Below are positions 1 to 5,075 of a stretch of 6,672 bases of DNA, piece by piece. The translations under genes were made by a program, and so were the position numbers. The stretch comes from Candidatus Cloacimonadota bacterium. GTDB lineage: Bacteria > Cloacimonadota > Cloacimonadia > Cloacimonadales > Cloacimonadaceae. Position 1 is the first letter of the stretch, and each line of letters starts with the position of its first letter. The stretch spans positions 1-6,672 of the forward strand of contig JAQVMI010000103.1 of NCBI GenBank assembly GCA_028703735.1, given 5' to 3'. Below the pieces are notes generated by a model, which saw only the letters and a list, made by a program, of their open reading frames with translations, searched no databases and had not been told where the DNA came from.

Positions 1-396
1 GCACTAAATCAGCTTAATATAGATAATCACAATCGGATTCCTACTACAGATTGTCGTTTACTTCGTAGAATAATTCGAGATCATCAGTATCGGGGTTATA
101 GTGCCGAAGAAACGCTGATGAGATGGCGCGATGTTCGGGATGGTGAAGAAAAGAACATCTTCCCATATCAGGAAAATGCCGATTACATGTTTAACAGCAG
201 CCTGACCTACGAACTTGGGGTATTGCGGAATCATGCCTGGAAACTGCTGCATAATGTGCCACCCAGCTCTTCTGCATACACAGAAGCACAACGGCTAATT
301 CATCTTATCTCTCACAGCAAGGATATCTCGGATTCCTTGGTTCCCTTTAATTCCATAATCAGGGAATTTACCAATGGCAGCATCTTCCGCTATTAA
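1..396 (+). CDS. Nucleoside kinase, uridine kinase / phosphoribulokinase-like family (5' truncated)
   Basis: Only the last 131 codons are present; reading frame 1 is open from the first base to TAA at 394-396. The visible part matches, from memory of the family, the C-terminal end of uridine-kinase-like nucleoside kinases that carry an N-terminal TGS/threonyl-tRNA-synthetase-like region. Recognisable signatures are TTDxRLLRRIIRD (residues 15-27), RGYSAEETLMRW (31-42), the GEEKNIFPYQ block (48-57) and the ADYMFNSSLTYEL segment (60-72). Such enzymes phosphorylate nucleosides with ATP or GTP in the cytosol for salvage. The P-loop and any TGS region lie upstream of the window, so neither substrate nor full architecture can be confirmed. 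The ATG at 118 is an internal methionine (residue 40) inside a conserved block, not the true start. The stop is 6 nt before mutL, suggesting co-transcription. No frameshift is seen. Confidence 0.85.
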   Translation, partial: ALNQLNIDNHNRIPTTDCRLLRRIIRDHQYRGYSAEETLMRWRDVRDGEEKNIFPYQENADYMFNSSLTYELGVLRNHAWKLLHNVPPSSSAYTEAQRLIHLISHSKDISDSLVPFNSIIREFTNGSIFRY

Positions 397-402
397 GCTA
401 AT

Positions 403-2292
403 ATGAAAAGAATCAATATCTTAAGTGAAGACGTACGCAACAAGATAGCCGCAGGTGAAGTTATCGAACGACCAGCCTCTGTAGTAAAAGAGCTGGTGGA
501 AAATTCACTTGATGCCCAAGCCGATAACATTATCGTGGTTATAGAAAATGGAGGAAAAGACCTGATAAGGGTAGTAGACAACGGTTTTGGCATGGGTTAT
601 GATGATGCTATGCTTGCCTTTGAACGTCATGCAACCAGTAAGATAAAAACTGTGGAAGATATCATTCATATTGGCTCACTTGGTTTTAGGGGTGAAGCCC
701 TTCCATCCATAGCCTCTGTTTCCAGCTTGAATATGGTTACCCGCACCAAAGATGAAGACTTAGCATCTATAATAGAATTCAACAACGGAAAATTGATAAA
801 TGTAAGCAAAACTTCTGCCAATCCCGGCACAGCCATAGCAGTTCGGGGTTTGTTCAAATCCTTGCCTGCCCGTAGAAAATTCTTGCGCTCTTCCTCTGTG
901 GAAGCACGCTACATCCTTAAATATCTGCACTATCAGGCTATTCTATATCCCCAAGTCTCATTTAAACTGGTGATGGATGGTAGAGAGCGATTGGTGTATA
1001 TTGCCACTGAAGATCGTAATAAACGCATGAGTGATGTGTTTGGCAGTGGCTTTTTTTCTGATGATATAATAGCAATAGAGGGTGAAAGCGGTGCTTACAA
1101 GCTTTCTGGCTACATTTTTGGTTTGGAAGACCGTCACGACAAGCTTATTGATGCTCAATATACTTTTATAAACGGACGCTTTATTAGCGATAAAACTGTG
1201 AAGCATAGCATCAAGGCTGCTTACGAGCCCTTTATCTTAAAAACCAGAGCTTGGCAGAAGGGTAGCACCCCTCCCTATATTCTGTTTTTAGATATTCCTG
1301 CTGAACAGATTGATGTGAATGTTCATCCTGCCAAATTGGAAGTGCGTTTTAGAGAAAATAACCTTGTGCATGGTTTGATTTTTGAAACCTTAACTCGTTC
1401 TTTGCGCAATTATGAGGATCAGAAATTTGCGAATGCCAGGCTAAAATTTAGTGCTTTCACACCTCCTAAACCAACCACAGCTTTGGAGCGGGACATATTT
1501 GTAAAGAATGTGGAAGTCCCCCGCTATTCTGAATACAAGAAAGAATTTGGTAAGCTGTATCAGGATGATGTATTTAGAGGTGAACCAGCCCAGAAACAGG
1601 ACAATATCCCAATTTACAACGCTGCCAAAGCCGAAAGCGAAGTACAGGAAATCTTTTCCGATTTACCCAATGATGAGCTGAAGTATAATATATTACTTAA
1701 GAATGAAGAGGATTACATAAACCCCTGGCAGCTTCATAACACATACATTTTTATTCAGGTAGAAGATGGGCTTGTTATCATAGATCAGCATGCTGCCCAC
1801 GAACGTATAATCTACGAAAAGCTGATTCACCGAACTGCTGGTGCTCCTGCTACAAGGCAGAAACTGATAATCCCTTTAGTGATAGATATTCCGCCCTATA
1901 TTGCTTTGGAAATAAAAGAGCTGATTGAAGCAAATTTCGAGCTTCTGGAGAAGATTGGGTTTATGCTAAAGAAATTCAGTGGTGATTCTTTGGTTATCGA
2001 AGAAATTCCTGCTGAATTGGGAGATTTTCAGGGAGGTCAGGTTTTCTTGGAGATTTTGAAACAGCTCGAATTGGAAATGGATATGAACACAGATTTTAGA
2101 GATAGTCTGGCAAAATCCATTGCTTGTAAAGCTGCAATTAAAGCCAATCACAAGCTTTCCCGGCGCGAAATGTTAGCCTTGATAAACGACCTGTTTGCCT
2201 GTCACGTACCATATTTCTGTCCGCATGGACGCCCATTAATTCTTAAGATGCCAATTAGCGATTTTGAGAAGAAATTCAAGCGCACCTTATGA
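403..2292 (+). CDS. mutL: DNA mismatch repair protein MutL, endonuclease-type
   Basis: MutL is the matchmaker of mismatch repair: it is recruited by MutS at mismatches and licenses strand removal. At 629 aa it is full length for the family. The N-terminal GHKL ATPase (about 1-335) has IAAGEVIERPASVVKELVEN with the expected catalytic Glu30 and Mg-binding Asn34, DNGFGM (59-64), ERHATSK (74-80), GFRGEA (94-99) and the GTAIAVRGLFKSLPARRKFL block (142-161). A low-conservation linker (about 336-430) follows. The C-terminal dimerisation domain carries the metal-dependent nuclease motif DQHA-x2-E-x4-E at 461-472, a QKLIIP sliding-clamp-binding-like motif at 486-491, the ACK motif (574-576) and CPHGRP (606-611), the last two helping to bind zinc. 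The protein should therefore nick DNA itself, as in bacteria without MutH/Dam. The ATG at 403 is chosen because residue 1 aligns with known MutL starts. No Shine-Dalgarno is visible, so coupling to the upstream stop is likely. Its stop overlaps the miaA start. Confidence 0.98.
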   Translation: MKRINILSEDVRNKIAAGEVIERPASVVKELVENSLDAQADNIIVVIENGGKDLIRVVDNGFGMGYDDAMLAFERHATSKIKTVEDIIHIGSLGFRGEALPSIASVSSLNMVTRTKDEDLASIIEFNNGKLINVSKTSANPGTAIAVRGLFKSLPARRKFLRSSSVEARYILKYLHYQAILYPQVSFKLVMDGRERLVYIATEDRNKRMSDVFGSGFFSDDIIAIEGESGAYKLSGYIFGLEDRHDKLIDAQYTFINGRFISDKTVKHSIKAAYEPFILKTRAWQKGSTPPYILFLDIPAEQIDVNVHPAKLEVRFRENNLVHGLIFETLTRSLRNYEDQKFANARLKFSAFTPPKPTTALERDIFVKNVEVPRYSEYKKEFGKLYQDDVFRGEPAQKQDNIPIYNAAKAESEVQEIFSDLPNDELKYNILLKNEEDYINPWQLHNTYIFIQVEDGLVIIDQHAAHERIIYEKLIHRTAGAPATRQKLIIPLVIDIPPYIALEIKELIEANFELLEKIGFMLKKFSGDSLVIEEIPAELGDFQGGQVFLEILKQLELEMDMNTDFRDSLAKSIACKAAIKANHKLSRREMLALINDLFACHVPYFCPHGRPLILKMPISDFEKKFKRTL

Positions 2293-3206
2293 TTCCCATT
2301 ATTACAATAGAGGGTCCAACAGCCTCGGGTAAATCTGCCTTTTCTTTAGAGCTTGCATCTTATTTTGGCACCCAGATTATCTCTGCAGATTCCAGACAAG
2401 TATATCGTTACATGGATATCGGTACCGCAAAGGTTAGCAAGGAAGCCCGTGAGATAATTCCCCACCATTTGGTGGATATAATAAATCCTGACGAAAGCTT
2501 TAATGCAGGACTCTTTGCGCAAAAAGCAGCAATTGCGATTAGAAGCTTGCACGAAAGCGGCAAAATTCCCATAATCTGTGGTGGAACAGGGCTGTATATC
2601 CGCAGTTTATTAGATGGCTTGTTTGCCATACCCGCTTTACCTGCAGAGCTAAGGGAGAATCTTAAACAGCAGTTTGTGGAGCTTGGCAGGGATGCTATGT
2701 TTGCAAAGCTACAACAATTGGATGCTGATTTTGCAGCAGTAATAAGCTCTTTCGATACCCAAAGGGTACTTAGAGGCTTGGAAGTAGCCATAGGAACAGG
2801 AATTCCGCTTAGTGAGCATTGGCGCAGACAGCAAAAACACCAGGAATACAAAGTCTTTAAGATACTGCTAAATCCTGCTCGAGAAATACTGTACCATAGA
2901 ATTAACAGCCGCTTAACTGAGATGTTAAACGAGGGTTTAATCCAAGAGATTAATTCGCTGTTATCCCGTGGTTACTTATCTACTTCTCCAGGACTTAATA
3001 GTTTGGGATACAAAGAGTTCATGCCATATTTTATGGAGCAAAAACCCTTGCAGGATTGTGCAAATATGGCGGCTCAGCATCATCGTAATTATGCAAAGCG
3101 ACAATGCACCTGGTATCGAAAGTGCATATTTGATTTGACATTCACGAATAACCAGATTAATTTGTCTGAGTTAGCAGTGTTTGTTAATGCCAAATTAAAC
3201 GATTAG
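2289..3206 (+). CDS. miaA: tRNA dimethylallyltransferase (tRNA A37 isopentenyltransferase) MiaA
   Basis: MiaA transfers the dimethylallyl group of DMAPP to N6 of A37 in tRNAs reading UNN codons, forming i6A, which is often further modified to ms2i6A by MiaB. At 305 aa it is normal length. Visible motifs are the P-loop GPTASGKS (9-16), SADSRQVYRYMDIGTAK (33-49), PHHLVDIINPDESFNAGLF (58-76), GGTGLYI (98-104), QRVLRGLEV (158-166), LGYKEF (239-244) and the C-terminal KRQCTWYRK (270-278). The start ATG at 2289 sits in an ATGA overlap with the mutL stop, indicating translational coupling. mutL-miaA adjacency is also known from enterobacteria and others, but hfq does not follow here. Oddity: the usual HPND motif before QRxxRALE reads SSFD (153-156), and RALE reads RGLE. 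All other core motifs are intact, so activity is expected. miaB is not in the window. Confidence 0.98.
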   Translation: MIPIITIEGPTASGKSAFSLELASYFGTQIISADSRQVYRYMDIGTAKVSKEAREIIPHHLVDIINPDESFNAGLFAQKAAIAIRSLHESGKIPIICGGTGLYIRSLLDGLFAIPALPAELRENLKQQFVELGRDAMFAKLQQLDADFAAVISSFDTQRVLRGLEVAIGTGIPLSEHWRRQQKHQEYKVFKILLNPAREILYHRINSRLTEMLNEGLIQEINSLLSRGYLSTSPGLNSLGYKEFMPYFMEQKPLQDCANMAAQHHRNYAKRQCTWYRKCIFDLTFTNNQINLSELAVFVNAKLND

Positions 3207-3209
3207 GGG
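3205..3209 (+). promoter_or_regulatory. Ribosome binding site of the parvulin gene (AGGGG)
   Basis: AGGGG overlaps the last two bases of the miaA stop codon (TAG, 3204-3206) and ends 6 nt before the ATG at 3216. It supports that ATG over the in-frame ATG at 3240 (codon 9), which has no comparable upstream purine run. Because the site lies across the miaA stop, terminating ribosomes could reinitiate here. Confidence 0.6.
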
Positions 3210-3215
3210 CAACAC

Positions 3216-4046
3216 ATGCAAATAGTAGCCAAAGTATTTATGCAAGAGATAACAAAGCGCGATGTTGAGCGCGAATGTAGCAAGATGGGCGTACCTATTA
3301 ACGATAATAACTACGCTAATGCCCTGAAAAGGTTGTTGGACAAGTGTCTGCTTCTGGAAAGAGCTATTCATCAAGGCATCAGCATCACAGAACAGGAATA
3401 TGATGATGCCCTATTCTCACTTATGGACGAGGATGAACCATTTGGCTTACCCAGTGGGGAAATTCAGGATATTAGCCCCATAGAAATGGAGCAAATGTTA
3501 CGTCGCAATTTGATTATCAGAAAGTATATAAAATTCATTTGCGATAGCGAAACACCTGATAAATCGGAAGTATTGAAGGAATTCTATCTGGAACAACCAG
3601 AAATATTTGAAAGTGGCGAAAGCGTTCGTTGCTCTCATATCTTGATTAGAGGAGTTTCCTCCGAAAGTGCAAAAAAAATAGCAGAACTTAGAGAACAGAT
3701 TAAAAGTGCAGAGGATTTCAATAGCCTTGGTGTGGCTTGTTCAGATTGCCCCAGCAATGCTTCTTGTGGAGATTTGGGCTGGTTTCATAGGGGTCGTTTA
3801 ATTCAAGAGATCGATGCAGTTGCCTTCAGTTTAAAGCTTGGAGAAATCAGTCAGCCTTTCAAATCCGAATATGGATACCATCTGCTGATGCTAACCGATA
3901 AAAAAGATAGCAGCCTAATATCATACGAAGAGATTAAGGAAAGCCTGCAAGCCCGCATGCAACAAGTGGAGCGTGAGTTTCTGCTTTCTAAACACGTTGA
4001 TACCTTACGCCGTCAACATGCCAGCGATATAATTATTTACAATTGA
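3216..4046 (+). CDS. Cytoplasmic parvulin-type peptidyl-prolyl cis-trans isomerase (PpiC/SurA/NifM-like)
   Basis: The 276-aa product begins with a SurA/PpiC-type helical region (about 1-130), opening with a degenerate form of the usual VNGxxIT motif (QEITKRD, 10-16). A single parvulin (rotamase) domain follows at about 136-228. Parvulin hallmarks are VRCSHIL (137-143), DCPS (177-180), GDLGWF (185-190), AVAFSL (201-206) and YGYHLLML (219-226). By alignment with human Pin1 from memory, His141, Cys178 and His222 occupy the positions of His59, Cys113 and His157, so catalysis is plausible. There is no signal peptide, lipobox or membrane segment, so it should act in the cytoplasm, unlike SurA or PrsA. 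Size and layout resemble NifM, but no nif genes are present and a nitrogenase role cannot be claimed. A charged helical tail runs from about 236 to 270. Odd: Cys175, Cys178 and Cys184 cluster at the active site. The gene follows miaA by 9 nt and precedes trxB. The client is unknown. Confidence 0.85.
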   Translation: MQIVAKVFMQEITKRDVERECSKMGVPINDNNYANALKRLLDKCLLLERAIHQGISITEQEYDDALFSLMDEDEPFGLPSGEIQDISPIEMEQMLRRNLIIRKYIKFICDSETPDKSEVLKEFYLEQPEIFESGESVRCSHILIRGVSSESAKKIAELREQIKSAEDFNSLGVACSDCPSNASCGDLGWFHRGRLIQEIDAVAFSLKLGEISQPFKSEYGYHLLMLTDKKDSSLISYEEIKESLQARMQQVEREFLLSKHVDTLRRQHASDIIIYN

Positions 4047-4061
4047 ACTAAAAACCACCAA

Positions 4062-4103
4062 AAAGCTATTCACAGCACCTGTGCAGAGCTTTGTGAAGTA
4101 GCT
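4062..4103. other. Inverted repeat in the isomerase-trxB spacer, able to form two alternative hairpins
   Basis: Fold A pairs 4064-4074 with 4092-4103: 11 base pairs with one bulged G at 4098. Fold B pairs 4062-4067 with 4087-4092 (6 bp) and 4071-4075 with 4079-4083 (5 bp), separated by a 3x3 internal loop. The two share bases and exclude each other. On the + strand no T-run follows either fold, so a classical intrinsic terminator is not supported. On the - strand the repeat is followed by TTTTTGGTGGTTTTT. It may be an RNA-processing or attenuation element of the trxB-alaS unit, an mRNA 3'-end stabiliser for the upstream operon, or a protein-binding palindrome. The function is inferred only from position and pairing. 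Confidence 0.5.
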
Positions 4104-4105
4104 GA

Positions 4106-4115
4106 TATATAAAAT
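4106..4115 (+). promoter_or_regulatory. Possible -10 region of a trxB promoter
   Basis: TATATAAAAT in the spacer contains TATAAA (4108-4113), close to a sigma-70 -10 box. No good -35 lies at 16-18 bp: TTGTGA at 4091-4096 is only 11 bp upstream. The Bacteroidota-type TAnnTTTG element is not seen either. The case rests on the 92-nt gap being the only sizeable one here and on its AT-rich stretch, so the call is weak; trxB could equally be read through from upstream. Confidence 0.25.
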
Positions 4116-4124
4116 TCATCAAAC

Positions 4125-4130
4125 AAAGGA
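4125..4130 (+). promoter_or_regulatory. Ribosome binding site of trxB (AAAGGA)
   Basis: AAAGGA ends 8 nt before the ATG at 4139, a normal spacing. It fixes the trxB start, which also matches the family N-terminus: the FAD-binding beta strand begins within the first few residues. Confidence 0.7.
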
Positions 4131-4138
4131 TATAGATT

Positions 4139-5071
4139 ATGAGATACGATATTATCATCATAGGTGCGGGTCCTGCGGGGCTTAGTGCAGCTATTTACAG
4201 TGCCAGGGGAGGGCTGAAAACTGCCATCTTCGAAAAAGGTATGATTGGCGGACAGATTAATGTTACGGACGAAGTAGAAAACTATCCCGGATTTGAAGAA
4301 CCCTTATCTGGCTTCGATTTAACTGATAAGATGCATAAGCAAGCACAACGTTTTGGGGCAGATTTCATAGATGAGGAAATTACCGCTATGGGCTTGGAAG
4401 GCTTATGCAAAATCGTGGAAACCACAGAAAATAAATACCGTGCAAAAAGTGTAATCATTTGCACTGGAGCACACCCCAGAAGATTAAATGTACCCGGTGA
4501 AGAGCAGTTTACCGGACGTGGGGTGTCCTATTGTGCTACTTGTGATGGAGCTTTGTACCGCGATAAAACAGTGGCAGTAGTAGGTGGTGGCGATAGTGCT
4601 ATCGAGGAAGGTTTGTTCCTAACCCGTTTTGCCAAAAAAGTGTATGTAATACACCGTAGAGATAGCTTGCGAGCCCAAAAGATTATTCAGGATCGTGCTT
4701 ATAAAAACCCTAAAATGGAATTTATCTGGGATAGCGTGGTTCAGGAGATAAGAGGGGAAACCAAGGTGCAGGATTTAGAGATTTACAATCGCAAAACCAA
4801 CCAGATTACGCATATTCCTATGGATGGAGTTTTCATTTATGTGGGTATTTTGCCCAATAACGAGCTGTTAGAATCCCGTATAGAGCTTGATAGTTCTGGT
4901 TTTGTGCTAACAGATGAATATATGCATACCAATGTCCCTGGTATTTATGCTGCGGGGGATATTCGCCACACAGTTTTAAGGCAAGTGGTTACTGCTACCA
5001 GTGATGGAGCCATAGCTGCATGGAGTGCAGAGAAGTGGATTATAGAAAACTATGACTCCCTGGAAGTGTGA
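4139..5071 (+). CDS. trxB: Thioredoxin-disulfide reductase
   Basis: This cytosolic flavoenzyme uses NADPH and FAD to reduce thioredoxin and so maintains the thiol pool. At 310 aa it is typical of the low-molecular-weight bacterial class. Motifs in order are the FAD Rossmann signature GAGPAGLSAAIY (9-20), GGQI (37-40), ENYPGF (47-52), CTGAHPR (108-114), the redox-active CATC (Cys132, Cys135), the NADPH-site GGGDSAIEEG (149-158), HRRDSLRA (172-179; the arginines favour NADPH over NADH), and the C-terminal FAD motif YAAGD (270-274) with RQVVTATSDGAIAA (281-294). All key residues are present and there is no fused thioredoxin domain, so a separate thioredoxin must be encoded elsewhere. The gene follows a 92-nt spacer and is 4 nt from alaS, so the two are probably co-transcribed. 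The preceding cysteine-bearing isomerase could be a redox client, but that is speculation. Confidence 0.98.
   Translation: MRYDIIIIGAGPAGLSAAIYSARGGLKTAIFEKGMIGGQINVTDEVENYPGFEEPLSGFDLTDKMHKQAQRFGADFIDEEITAMGLEGLCKIVETTENKYRAKSVIICTGAHPRRLNVPGEEQFTGRGVSYCATCDGALYRDKTVAVVGGGDSAIEEGLFLTRFAKKVYVIHRRDSLRAQKIIQDRAYKNPKMEFIWDSVVQEIRGETKVQDLEIYNRKTNQITHIPMDGVFIYVGILPNNELLESRIELDSSGFVLTDEYMHTNVPGIYAAGDIRHTVLRQVVTATSDGAIAAWSAEKWIIENYDSLEV
5062..5066 (+). promoter_or_regulatory. Ribosome binding site of alaS (GGAAG), inside the trxB 3' end
   Basis: GGAAG lies 9 nt before the ATG at 5076, within the last codons of trxB. Together with the 4-nt intergenic gap it suggests that alaS translation is linked to trxB. 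It supports 5076 as the start, matching the short N-terminal extension before EIRRQFIDFF that is usual in AlaRS. Confidence 0.5.
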
Positions 5072-5075
5072 AGCA

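Noticed and set aside
58..291. 77-codon - strand open frame over the kinase tail
   Set aside because: It is antisense to a well-matched nucleoside kinase C-terminus and has no supporting ribosome binding site or motif.
118..396. A separate small 92-aa gene starting at ATG 118
   Set aside because: The frame is open to the left edge, and codons before 118 already encode conserved kinase residues (TTDxRLLRRIIRD, RGYSAEE). It is the tail of a longer gene.
2408..2851. 147-codon open frame on the - strand within miaA
   Set aside because: It lies wholly antisense to an intact miaA, and its product shows no recognisable motif. It is a shadow of the coding strand.
3216..4046. Naming the isomerase nifM, surA or prsA
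   Set aside because: There is no nif context, signal peptide or lipobox. The resemblance is in domain layout only, so no symbol is given.
4062..4103. Intrinsic terminator of the upstream operon on the + strand
   Set aside because: The stem is good, but it is followed by GATATATAAAATTC with no T-run, and the stem is not GC-rich.
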